A stretch of 11,320 nucleotides of DNA from Thermodesulfobacteriota bacterium (GCA_030837305.1 JAUPKT010000243.1:1-11320); one strand, 5' to 3'. Numbered from the stretch's first letter, positions 1-6,148 are shown. Notes: generated by a model not told the origin, from the letters alone. Made by a program: numbers and translations.

Positions 1-46
1 AGATAGGATTTGCCACAGGGAGGACCGTCAAAACGCACCGATGTTG

Positions 47-75
47 TTGACAAGCGCGTCTTGTCTAGGTATATT
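47..75 (+). promoter_or_regulatory. Sigma70-type promoter of the 2-oxoacid oxidoreductase operon
   Basis: A perfect -35 box TTGACA (47-52) is followed by a 17-base spacer and a -10 box TATATT (70-75, 5 of 6 matches). Transcription would start near 82, giving a leader of about 28 bases before the TTG start at 110. A short hyphenated inverted repeat GGTA-TAT-TACC (68-78) overlaps the -10 box and could be part of an operator, but it is too short to be sure. The consensus quality suggests strong, housekeeping-type expression. Confidence 0.75.
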
Positions 76-109
76 ACCACGTTAATCTATTGAAAACAGG
101 AGAAACATA

Positions 110-349
110 TTGAAGGGACGAATCCACATAGATAAGGAGAGATGCAAAGGCTGCGGGCTCTGCATCCTCTTCTGTCCTCTCAAACAAATTGAAATATCTG
201 ATCAATTGAACACAAAGGGTTATTACCCCGCACAATTCCTCGAAGAAGATGTCTCCGAATCTGAGGAAACAAAATGTACGGGTTGCAGCCTTTGTGCCAT
301 CACGTGCCCGGATGTGGCAATTGAAGTGTACAGGGACTCAAAGAAATAA
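110..349 (+). CDS. 2x[4Fe-4S] ferredoxin subunit of 2-oxoacid:ferredoxin oxidoreductase
   Basis: This 79-residue protein carries two classic 4Fe-4S motifs. Cys12-x2-Cys15-x2-Cys18-x3-Cys22-Pro lies at the N-terminus and Cys56-x2-Cys59-x2-Cys62-x3-Cys66-Pro at the C-terminus. The roughly 33-residue linker contains the TKGYYPA segment typical of the delta/ferredoxin subunit of VOR/KOR enzymes. Its role is to take electrons from the catalytic beta subunit and hand them to soluble ferredoxin in the cytoplasm. The start is TTG, with AGGAGA six bases upstream and no better in-frame start before the first cluster. Naming differs between systems (KorD, VorD, or VorC in methanogens), so no symbol is given. 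It is the first gene of the operon, and a 147-base gap with two hairpins separates it from the alpha subunit. Confidence 0.93.
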   Translation: MKGRIHIDKERCKGCGLCILFCPLKQIEISDQLNTKGYYPAQFLEEDVSESEETKCTGCSLCAITCPDVAIEVYRDSKK

Positions 350-363
350 CAGGAGACAGGCGA

Positions 364-407
364 GTCCCACCTTTGGGACAGTGCACGAGCAAGACATCCT
401 TGATGTC
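364..407 (+). promoter_or_regulatory. Two tandem RNA hairpins between ferredoxin and alpha subunit genes
   Basis: Two perfect 6-bp stems with short loops lie 14 bases apart. The first is GTCCCA-CCTT-TGGGAC (364-379) and the second is GACATC-CTT-GATGTC (393-407). Neither is followed by a T-run, so they are not intrinsic terminators. They may act as mRNA processing or stability elements that set different amounts of ferredoxin and catalytic subunits. That role is inference. The gap contains no supported gene. Confidence 0.45.
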
Positions 408-496
408 GGAACGCGTGTCCAGTCTGAAGGCACATCTCACCAAAGAGAACTGAGACGACGTAAGTAAAATTCACGATTATACGAAGGAACGTTCAC

Positions 497-1573
497 ATGG
501 CAGGCAAAGTCCTCATGCGGGGAACTCATGTGCTGGGGGAGGCGGCGATCAGGGCCGGATGTCGGACCTATTTTGGATATCCCATAACCCCTCAGAATGA
601 GCTACCGGAGTATATGGCATCAGCATTTGCTAAGATCCCTGGAGCAGTTTTTGTCCAGGCTGAAAGCGAATTGGCTGCGATCAACATGGTGATAGGGGCT
701 TCGGTGGCTGGGGCGAGAGTGATGACATCGTCCTCAAGTCCTGGGATAAGCCTTAAACAAGAAGGAATATCATATCTGGCCGGTATGGAGCTGCCCGCCG
801 TGATTGTGAACATGATGCGAGGCGGTCCTGGCCTTGGGAATATTGCTCCGGCTCAGGGCGACTATTTTCAGGCAACCAAAGGTGGCGGTCACGGCGACTA
901 CCGGATCATCGTGCTGGCACCGGCATATGCGCAAGAAATAGCGGACATGACGCTCCAAGCCTTTGATCTGGCCGATGCATATCGAACTCCTGTTATGATT
1001 CTCGGTGACGGCATGATGGGCCAGATGATGGAACCGGTGATTTTTCCTGAACCTCTTGATCCCGCTGATCTCCCCAAGAAGGAATGGATTTTGAACGGAG
1101 CTAAGGGGAGACCAAGCCGAATAGTCCGATCCTTGTGGCTCGACCCACCCATGGAGGAGGAACTCAACTGGCGGCTCATGAGAAAGTACGAAATCATTTC
1201 AGATGCAATCCCGGATCAGGAAGCCTACATGATTGACGATGCGGACATGATTGTAACCGCATACGGTACGGCCGCAAGAATAGCAAAAGGTGGCGTCGCT
1301 CGTGCAAGGATGTCCGGACTCAAGGTAGGGCTTTTCCGACCAAAGACCCTCTGGCCGTTTCCCTCAAAAGCCCTGGCAGCCCTTAGTCGAAAGGTGAAGA
1401 ACATCTTGGTGTTTGAAATGAGTACAGGGCAGATGGTTGAGGATGTGCAACTTGCGGTTCAGGGACGCTGTGATGTGTCATTTTATGGTCGTCCCGGTGG
1501 CGTTGTTTCCACTCCGGAGGAATTGGCTAGGGTTATTGTCAGCACCTATCAAAGGATGGAATCAGCGGCCTAG
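497..1573 (+). CDS. vorB: 2-oxoacid:ferredoxin oxidoreductase alpha subunit, VorB type
   Basis: The alpha subunit (358 aa, normal length for VorB/KorA) forms part of the thiamine-diphosphate active site and CoA-handling surface of the enzyme, which converts a 2-oxoacid plus CoA to acyl-CoA, CO2 and reduced ferredoxin. Residues 27-38 read GYPITPQNELPE, the form seen in 3-methyl-2-oxobutanoate (VorB) subunits; KorA subunits usually have GYPITPSTEI. The AESE segment (55-58), the run TSSSSPGISLKQEG (77-90) and a GGGHGDYR segment are further family hallmarks. The C-terminal third holds the transketolase C-domain, with GLKVGLFRPKTLWPFP. AAGGA lies eight bases before the ATG. The beta and gamma subunits follow in the same direction. 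The preference for branched-chain 2-oxoacids is inferred from family resemblance, and 2-oxoglutarate or another 2-oxoacid is not excluded. Confidence 0.93.
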   Translation: MAGKVLMRGTHVLGEAAIRAGCRTYFGYPITPQNELPEYMASAFAKIPGAVFVQAESELAAINMVIGASVAGARVMTSSSSPGISLKQEGISYLAGMELPAVIVNMMRGGPGLGNIAPAQGDYFQATKGGGHGDYRIIVLAPAYAQEIADMTLQAFDLADAYRTPVMILGDGMMGQMMEPVIFPEPLDPADLPKKEWILNGAKGRPSRIVRSLWLDPPMEEELNWRLMRKYEIISDAIPDQEAYMIDDADMIVTAYGTAARIAKGGVARARMSGLKVGLFRPKTLWPFPSKALAALSRKVKNILVFEMSTGQMVEDVQLAVQGRCDVSFYGRPGGVVSTPEELARVIVSTYQRMESAA

Positions 1574-1635
1574 GTTTTACTCCGCACCGGAGGCCTTGAT
1601 CGCCAAAGACACATATTCAAACCCCGCTCGTGGCT

Positions 1636-1697
1636 TCTTGACCGTCCTGATCAAGAGGGATGTTGGGGTGACCGTTGGATACAAGACAAAAAGTCTT
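1636..1697 (+). promoter_or_regulatory. Hairpins in the alpha-beta intergenic gap
   Basis: The 139-base gap between alpha and beta subunit genes holds two inverted repeats. The first is TCTTGA/TCAAGA (1636-1641 with 1651-1656, 9-base loop), which can extend by two more pairs. The second is AAGAC-AAAAA-GTCTT (1683-1697), ending five bases before the beta ribosome-binding site. The second hairpin could influence ribosome access. No T-run follows either stem. The function is unknown. Confidence 0.35.
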
Positions 1698-1712
1698 TAC
1701 AAGAGGAATGAC

Positions 1713-2450
1713 GTGAAAAAAATTTTTTCGAGGCCTAAGTCACTCAAGGATAATCTTTTCCATTACTGCCCTGGCTGTGGGCACAGCATCATTCACCGAC
1801 TTGTCGCGGAAGTCATTGACGAACTGGGCATTCAAGATCGGACGATCGGTGTTCCGCCTGCCGGATGTGCTGTCTTGGCCTACAATTACTTTGACGTGGA
1901 TATGGCCGAAGCCCCCCATGGCAGAGCGGCAGCCGTGGCTACCGGCATAAAACGGGTGCTTCCGGATAGAGTGGTATTCACCTATCAGGGAGATGGAGAT
2001 ATTGCGGCAATCGGCACTGCCGAGGTCATTCATGCGGCCAACAGGGGGGAGAGAATTACTGCCATCTTTGTGAACAACGCCGTCTACGGAATGACCGGCG
2101 GCCAGATGGCGCCCACGACCCTTCTGGGGCAGGTTACAACCACGTCGCCCGGCGGACGGCTGCCCTTGAGAGACGGCAATCCTCTTGACTTGAGTGCCAT
2201 GTTGGCCATGGCTGCCGGCAGCGTCTATATAGAGAGAACATTGGTCTCAAATCCCAAGGGGATTCTGAAGACGCGAAAAGCTATCAAGAAGGCTTTTCAA
2301 ACCCAGATGGATGACCGCGGTTTTTCGTTGGTCGAAATTCTGTCCCCCTGCCCGACAAACTGGAAAATGTCCCCGGCTCAATCTGTTCAGTGGGTCAACG
2401 AGACGATGGCCAAATTCTTCGAACCAAAGGTGATCAAGGATGTTGCTTAA
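1713..2450 (+). CDS. 2-oxoacid:ferredoxin oxidoreductase beta subunit (TPP-binding)
   Basis: This 245-aa protein is the thiamine-diphosphate and proximal-cluster subunit. Cys19-Pro-Gly-Cys22, Cys52 and Cys213 (in SPCP) match the four cysteines that hold the [4Fe-4S] cluster next to TPP in this family. The TPP/Mg motif is GDGD (93-96) followed by NNAVYGMTGGQ (121-131). I chose the GTG start, with AGAGGA five bases upstream, because the resulting N-terminus MKKIFSRPKSL is the usual start of KorB/VOR beta subunits. The frame stays open upstream, but that stretch shows no family resemblance, and a GTG at 1668 is less likely. The gene overlaps the gamma subunit by 11 bases, suggesting translational coupling. 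In methanogens the beta and gamma parts are fused as VorA; here they are separate. Confidence 0.93.
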   Translation: MKKIFSRPKSLKDNLFHYCPGCGHSIIHRLVAEVIDELGIQDRTIGVPPAGCAVLAYNYFDVDMAEAPHGRAAAVATGIKRVLPDRVVFTYQGDGDIAAIGTAEVIHAANRGERITAIFVNNAVYGMTGGQMAPTTLLGQVTTTSPGGRLPLRDGNPLDLSAMLAMAAGSVYIERTLVSNPKGILKTRKAIKKAFQTQMDDRGFSLVEILSPCPTNWKMSPAQSVQWVNETMAKFFEPKVIKDVA

Positions 2451-2994
2451 AACTGTTTTTTCGGGTTTCGGAGGTCAAGGTGTCTTGATGATGGGCTACG
2501 TACTCGCGTGGGCTGGGCTCCATGAGGAAAAACATGTAACGTTCCTGCCTGCGTACGGGGCTGAGGTCAGAGGGGGAACGGCCAATTGTACGGTAGTTGT
2601 GTCCACTGAGGAGATAGCCTCACCCGTGGCCTCGTCGCCGGAATATGTCGTGGCCATGAACTACCCATCCATGGTCAAATACCAAAACATGATTAAGACA
2701 GGTGGGACCATGTTCCTCAACAGTGATCTCATCAGTCAGAGGCCCGCACGAGATGACATGCAGGTCATGCTGGTGCCTGCCAACTCTTTGGCACACGAGC
2801 TTGGGAGCGATCGCTCCCTCAATATGGTTATGCTCGGGGCTGTCGTCGAAGTTACCGGCATCGTTTCCCAGGAAGCAATCTTCAAAGCGATCGAGACCGT
2901 GTTGGAAGGCAAGAAGAAGAATATAATCGAAATGAATCAGAAGGCCTGCGCAAAGGGCTCAGAGTTTGCTTCCAATCAAGCCCGAACAAAATAA
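2440..2994 (+). CDS. 2-oxoacid:ferredoxin oxidoreductase gamma subunit
   Basis: The gamma subunit (184 aa, normal length) completes the cytoplasmic enzyme and forms the conserved domain that packs against alpha and beta. Hallmarks are the glycine-rich GFGGQGV (9-15) and YGAEVRGGTA (39-48), followed by the SLNMVMLGAV segment in the C-terminal half. The ATG lies inside the end of the beta gene, 11 bases overlapping, with AAAGGTGAT as ribosome-binding sequence. This supports equimolar production of both subunits. No cysteine cluster motif is present, as expected for this subunit. Confidence 0.93.
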   Translation: MLLKTVFSGFGGQGVLMMGYVLAWAGLHEEKHVTFLPAYGAEVRGGTANCTVVVSTEEIASPVASSPEYVVAMNYPSMVKYQNMIKTGGTMFLNSDLISQRPARDDMQVMLVPANSLAHELGSDRSLNMVMLGAVVEVTGIVSQEAIFKAIETVLEGKKKNIIEMNQKACAKGSEFASNQARTK

Positions 2995-3007
2995 ATACTC
3001 GTTGCTG

Positions 3008-3021
3008 ATGAAATATTTCAT
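3008..3021. promoter_or_regulatory. 14-bp perfect palindrome upstream of the ACT gene
   Basis: ATGAAATATTTCAT is a perfect 14-bp palindrome in the 57-base gap between the gamma subunit and the ACT-domain gene, ending 30 bases before the ACT start codon. With no loop it suits a dimeric DNA-binding protein better than an RNA hairpin. The regulator is unknown, and the function is inference. Confidence 0.35.
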
Positions 3022-3051
3022 GCATCGTAGAGAAAGAGCTTTGATAAGACA

Positions 3052-3489
3052 ATGAAAACAGTTCAAGAAATCAGCGTGAAGCTTGAAAACAGGCCCGGAA
3101 CACTTTCCGAAGTGAGCGAACTGCTCGGAGCAAATACCATCAGTATCCTCGCTCTCACAGTGAGAACGGACGGGAAGATCGGATTGATGAATTTTATCGC
3201 GTCGGATCCCATCCGGGCACAAAATATAATGCAAAGCGCGGGCTACGAAACTGCGACTCATGAAATCATTGCGGCAGAAATGCCTCACCATCCCGGCGGG
3301 TTGAACGCAATACTCAAGCCCCTGAAACTGGCGGGTGTCAATATTGAATACGTGTATTCTTGTATTGGGTCGTATGGTAGTGTTGACAGGACCATCCTGC
3401 TGCTCGGGGTAAGCGACACGGTTGCTGCTCACAATGCCCTGAGCGCTCAATGGATCAAACTGTTTGGCGAGGAACTCTACAATCTATAA
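3052..3489 (+). CDS. Tandem ACT-domain protein, likely amino-acid sensor
   Basis: This 145-aa protein is made of two ACT modules, roughly residues 4-68 and 71-143. The first has ENRPGTLSEV (11-20) and the second has HHPGGLNAIL, the ligand-binding turn of ACT domains. The layout matches stand-alone tandem-ACT proteins (COG4747-like) common in anaerobes beside aryl-CoA ligase or indolepyruvate/2-oxoacid oxidoreductase genes. There is no enzyme or DNA-binding domain, so it probably senses an amino acid and acts through a partner. Its position 57 bases after the VOR gamma subunit points to branched-chain amino acids or their oxoacids as ligand, which is inference. The Shine-Dalgarno sequence is weak (AGAGAAAGAG lies too far upstream), so translation may be low or coupled. 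Confidence 0.85.
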   Translation: MKTVQEISVKLENRPGTLSEVSELLGANTISILALTVRTDGKIGLMNFIASDPIRAQNIMQSAGYETATHEIIAAEMPHHPGGLNAILKPLKLAGVNIEYVYSCIGSYGSVDRTILLLGVSDTVAAHNALSAQWIKLFGEELYNL

Positions 3490-3527
3490 AACCGTAATTC
3501 AGTCAACGGGAATGCCGATGGAACACG

Positions 3528-3539
3528 GGGAGTACTCCC
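3528..3539. repeat. 12-bp perfect palindrome after the ACT gene, possible weak terminator
   Basis: GGGAGTACTCCC is a perfect palindrome 38 bases after the ACT stop codon. As RNA it would fold as GGGA-GTAC-TCCC, with a TTTT run only a few bases further on (3545-3548). This is a poor but possible terminator for the + strand operon. The remaining gap up to 3708 shows only a CTCGC/GCGAG stem (3576-3593) and no gene that I can support. Confidence 0.3.
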
Positions 3540-3708
3540 TCTGCTTTTCCATCTCGACAGAAAGTCACCTTCTTGCTCGCTGTTGATTGCGAGAGTCGCC
3601 ATAGAGAACCGGTATATTCAGGCGGCCTGATGTGCGGGTATGATGAGAAGAGCACAACGCAGCAGCCGAGTACGTGATGTGTGGGGGAGAAGGTGGCGCG
3701 ATGACTAG

Positions 3709-3960
3709 TTACCGGTAGGCTTCTCGTCGAGGTTTTATGTTAGAGACCACGACCAAGAGCGCGGAGTCGTCTATTGCATACAGGATTCTGTATGGACCTT
3801 GACGAACTCTGAAAGCTTCTTGTCCTTGCAGTTTCTTGCATCCATGCGGCCTTGGGTTTTCCAACAAAGATTCAATCCTATCCATAACAAGTTTCTGGTA
3901 ATGTTTGGGTAAGGTATGCAGGGCTTTCCGTGCAGGGTCCAAAACCATGAGCCGGTACAA
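3709..3960 (-). CDS. RelE/ParE-family toxin of a type II toxin-antitoxin pair
   Basis: The 83-aa protein has the RelE-like fold signature. An N-terminal strand leads into a two-helix hairpin (DPARKALHTLPKHYQKL, 8-24), then the typical turn ENPRPHGCKKLQGQ (34-47), the central strands FRVRQGPYRILYAID (50-64), and a C-terminal IKPRREAYR (75-83). Arg58, Arg78/79 and Tyr82 sit where RelE-type ribosome-dependent mRNA interferases keep catalytic basic and tyrosine residues. Typical members end in GHRRDVYR, so Lys-Pro here is a variation. The start is TTG two bases after the antitoxin stop, giving the common M-Y-R opening; an ATG at 3948 would remove the first strand. Tight spacing indicates translational coupling to the antitoxin. 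mRNA cleavage as the actual activity is inferred. Confidence 0.85.
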   Translation of the reverse strand: MYRLMVLDPARKALHTLPKHYQKLVMDRIESLLENPRPHGCKKLQGQEAFRVRQGPYRILYAIDDSALLVVVSNIKPRREAYR

Positions 3961-3962
3961 TT

Positions 3963-4175
3963 CTATCGCCCCAGACTTGCTTTAACTTCTTCCCAGGGAG
4001 TCCCTTTGTCCTTTCCTTCCTTGTAGCGCTTCATAGCTTTCAGGTGGTCGATAAGGTCTTCTCTGTCTTCGAGATCATCAAGTGCTCCCAAAGACGCCTG
4101 GACCTCCGGATCGCCCAGGATCTCTTCTGTCTCAGGGTCTAAGGCGGCTGGATCTATGACGGGGGCTGTGGTCAC
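3963..4175 (-). CDS. Acidic antitoxin partner of the RelE-like toxin
   Basis: This small acidic protein (70 aa from GTG, or 81 aa from an ATG at 4208) lies directly upstream of the toxin in the usual antitoxin-first order. Its C-terminal half (EDREDLIDHLKAM, then TPWEEVKASLG) resembles the toxin-wrapping tails of RelB/Phd-type antitoxins. No N-terminal DNA-binding fold is visible; residues before about 35 are Pro/Asp/Glu-rich and look disordered. I prefer the GTG start because AGGAGG sits exactly eight bases before it, while the ATG has only GGA. A weak -10-like TACTAT just upstream also fits the shorter form. It should bind and neutralise the toxin. Self-repression by DNA binding is doubtful unless an unrecognised fold is present. 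Confidence 0.72.
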   Translation of the reverse strand: MTTAPVIDPAALDPETEEILGDPEVQASLGALDDLEDREDLIDHLKAMKRYKEGKDKGTPWEEVKASLGR

Positions 4176-4189
4176 TGTATTGACCTCCT
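4176..4189 (-). promoter_or_regulatory. Strong ribosome-binding site deciding the antitoxin start
   Basis: On the minus strand AGGAGG (4189 down to 4184) lies eight bases before a GTG at 4175. It is the best Shine-Dalgarno match in this part of the window. It argues against the in-frame ATG at 4208, although that longer form cannot be excluded. Confidence 0.55.
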
Positions 4190-4197
4190 CTGAATCT

Positions 4198-4227
4198 ATA
4201 GTATTCATATTTCCAGAGTTCCGGCAA
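4198..4227 (-). promoter_or_regulatory. Possible weak promoter of the toxin-antitoxin pair
   Basis: The minus strand shows TTGCCG (4227-4222), an 18-base spacer, and TACTAT (4203-4198), each matching the sigma70 consensus at 4 of 6 positions. It would start transcription just before the AGGAGG at 4189. The match is modest, and read-through from serS is equally possible. Confidence 0.3.
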
Positions 4228-4251
4228 GCAAACTGTTGAAGGTTCCCAATT

Positions 4252-4265
4252 CGTACACATGTACG
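4252..4265. promoter_or_regulatory. Palindrome between serS and antitoxin, candidate operator
   Basis: CGTACACATGTACG is an inverted repeat (CGTAC, 4-base centre, GTACG; six pairs if the centre is CA). It lies in the gap between the serS stop and the antitoxin start, upstream of the possible promoter. Toxin-antitoxin pairs are commonly autoregulated through such sites. No second copy was noticed, so this is tentative. Confidence 0.35.
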
Positions 4266-4316
4266 GACGGCGCTCCAAATCAGTCTCGGAAATCATGCCC
4301 TTTGTGAAGAATAGGT

Positions 4317-5600
4317 TCATCGAAACGACTTCTTGGGTTCTATTCTCTCCATGCCTTTCATCAGAGGCCTGAGAACCTCAGGTATACTGACGCTCCCGTC
4401 CTCGTTCTGAAAATTCTCGAGAATCGGTATCAAAATACGGGGTGATGCGATGGCCGTATTGTTCAAGGTGTGGCAAAATTGAGTCTTGTTGTCCTTTCCT
4501 CGCCAGCGGATCTTCAATCGTCTCGATTGAAACTCATGCAACGTAGAGCATGAATGGGTTTCTGAATACTTGTCTCTGCTGGGCATCCACGTCTCGATTT
4601 CATGCTTCAGAACTTGGCCTTGTCCGATCTCTGCCCCGCAGGCCAAGGCAACTCGGTAGGGCAATCCCAAGGCCTGCATGATCGACTCCGCATTTGAGAG
4701 AAGGCGAAAATGCTCTTCCCTTGATATCTCCGGATCGTTGGCGCAGATAGTGACCTGTTCGACTTTATTGAATTGGTGCAGTCGGTAAAAACCCCGAGTA
4801 TCTCTCCCGTAGGATCCTGCCTCTCGCCGGAAGCAGGTGGAATAACCACAATATCTTTTAGGAAGCTCACTATGGTGAAGTATTTCATCCATGTGGTACG
4901 AGACTAAAGACACCTCGGCTGTACCAATAAGATAAAGATCGTCTTTTTCCACGAAAAAGGTATCTTCCTCTCCTAAAGGAAAGAATCCCGTCCCAATCAT
5001 GGCCTCCCTTCGGACCAACTGCGGCACAATCATAGGCGCAAAACCCCTGTCTGTGAGCGTATCCAAGGCAAATTTGAAAAGGGCGAATTCGAGCATTGCG
5101 CCCTCATTTTTCAATACATACATGCGTGCACCTGAAAACTTGGATGCACGGGGCATGTCCACGATGTCCAAGGCCTCTGCCAGTTCGAGGTGATCCCTCG
5201 GGGGAAAATCGAATTTCGTGGGCTCTTTGAATCGCCTGATTTCAACGTTGTCATCGTCCGATTCGCCATCGGGCACCTCTGGAAGTGGCGGGTTCGGGAC
5301 GGAAAGCATCAGGCGCTCGAAATTGTCTTCCTTGGTGCGGAGGTTAGGTTCTAATGCCGCCAGATTTTCTTTAACACCTCTCACCTGGTTCACAAGCTCT
5401 TCCCTCTCCGAGCCTTGTGCCTTTGGGATATCCTTTGAGAGACGATTTCTCTCGGAACGCAGGTTCTCAACTTCCGATCTAAGCTTTCGTAAATCTTTGT
5501 CCAGGTCCAGCAACTCATCAAGGTCCATCTTCATTCTCTTTTTCTGAATCCCTTGCTTAATGAGTTCTGGATCGCTGCGAATTAAGTTTATGTCGAGCAT
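4317..5600 (-). CDS. serS: Seryl-tRNA synthetase (serine--tRNA ligase)
   Basis: This 427-aa class II synthetase of normal bacterial length charges tRNA-Ser with serine. The N-terminal long-arm coiled coil that grips the tRNA spans about 27-98. The serine-site motif TAE is at 227-229. Motif 2, FRREAGSYGRDTRG (257-270), leads into RLHQFNKVE (273-281). Motif 3 contains Arg388, followed by LENFQNEDGSVSIPEVLRP. Motif 3 begins NNTAIASPR (380-388) rather than the common NGSGLAVGR, and the loop before it reads CGAEIGQGQ (321-329) rather than the usual TGDMGFGA type. This is a less common SerRS branch, yet the catalytic Arg and Glu residues remain. ATG start with AAGGAG seven bases upstream. It lies 72 bases after the 106-residue gene and upstream of the toxin-antitoxin pair on the same strand. 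Confidence 0.96.
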   Translation of the reverse strand: MLDINLIRSDPELIKQGIQKKRMKMDLDELLDLDKDLRKLRSEVENLRSERNRLSKDIPKAQGSEREELVNQVRGVKENLAALEPNLRTKEDNFERLMLSVPNPPLPEVPDGESDDDNVEIRRFKEPTKFDFPPRDHLELAEALDIVDMPRASKFSGARMYVLKNEGAMLEFALFKFALDTLTDRGFAPMIVPQLVRREAMIGTGFFPLGEEDTFFVEKDDLYLIGTAEVSLVSYHMDEILHHSELPKRYCGYSTCFRREAGSYGRDTRGFYRLHQFNKVEQVTICANDPEISREEHFRLLSNAESIMQALGLPYRVALACGAEIGQGQVLKHEIETWMPSRDKYSETHSCSTLHEFQSRRLKIRWRGKDNKTQFCHTLNNTAIASPRILIPILENFQNEDGSVSIPEVLRPLMKGMERIEPKKSFR

Positions 5601-5646
5601 ATCGTTCTCCTTGGTGCCTCTGAAGACGACCGGGTTCTATGATAAA

Positions 5647-5658
5647 GGTGACGTCACC
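5647..5658. promoter_or_regulatory. 12-bp perfect palindrome upstream of serS
   Basis: GGTGACGTCACC is a perfect palindrome in the 72-base gap between the 106-residue gene and serS. It lies about 47 bases before the serS start codon. It could be a protein-binding site or an RNA stem. No T-run suited to termination follows beyond TTT, and no T-box leader features are visible. Confidence 0.3.
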
Positions 5659-5672
5659 CCAAATAGAGGGAA

Positions 5673-5993
5673 CTATTGTTTGGGTGGTGTAATTTTTGGA
5701 GCGGTGGACAAGGCTTTTTTCAGGGCATTTGAAGGCTGATGCCATATCCTGGTTTGCATACGTTCGATGGGATCACCGGTGTCTGCTTGAACCTCAACTA
5801 CACCTTTCTCCGAGCTTTCTTTCCCATATTTCTCTTGTATGAATCTATAAAGATCCTGCTGCTCACGCGGCTCCATGTCAGCATAAAGCTCCTCTAACCG
5901 CGTTCGCTCGGTTTTTGTCATGGGGCCGGGACCTATCTTCTTTGACGCTTCAAGCCATTCCCGTTGTTTCTGTGTCAGATCTCTCTCGTCCAC
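5673..5993 (-). CDS. Conserved-looking charged protein of unknown function, 106 aa
   Basis: I do not recognise this family. The protein is cytoplasmic in appearance, with no signal peptide or membrane segment, and very rich in Lys, Arg and Glu. Residues 1-55 look largely helical (LTQKQREWLEASKK, then TERTRLEELYADMEPREQQDLYRFIQEKYGKE). The second half is less ordered and ends in a Pro/Lys tail (ITPPKQ). There are no cysteines and no metal or catalytic motif. It is supported as a real gene by a strong GGAGGA ribosome-binding site seven bases before the GTG start and by its place ahead of serS on the same strand. It is divergent from the peptide-transporter operon and shares the 211-base promoter region with it. 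A small RNA-binding or regulatory role is possible but not shown. Confidence 0.7.
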   Translation of the reverse strand: MDERDLTQKQREWLEASKKIGPGPMTKTERTRLEELYADMEPREQQDLYRFIQEKYGKESSEKGVVEVQADTGDPIERMQTRIWHQPSNALKKALSTAPKITPPKQ

Positions 5994-6148
5994 TATTCTG
6001 TCCTCCGAAAAGGGTCACAATGAGCGTGTGTCGGTTCGCGACATGTCATCTGAAAAGAGTAAACTCTGTGTCTCTCAGGCGTCGCGTCCTTTCAAAAACT
6101 TATCAAGATAGACTGCTGTGCGCAAGACGTTTCATCATGAACTTCCTC

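Noticed and set aside
1437..1712. Upstream extension of the beta subunit frame, including a GTG at 1668 with AAGAGGG upstream
   Set aside because: The stretch overlaps the alpha gene in another frame and has no family resemblance. The start at 1713 gives the standard N-terminus with its own ribosome-binding site.
3528..3548. Intrinsic terminator after the ACT gene
   Set aside because: The stem is short and the T-run is only four bases and displaced. It is listed only as a palindrome with low confidence.
5601..5672. T-box or other serine-responsive leader before serS
   Set aside because: The gap is only 72 bases, with no T-box sequence, specifier stem or terminator/antiterminator pair.
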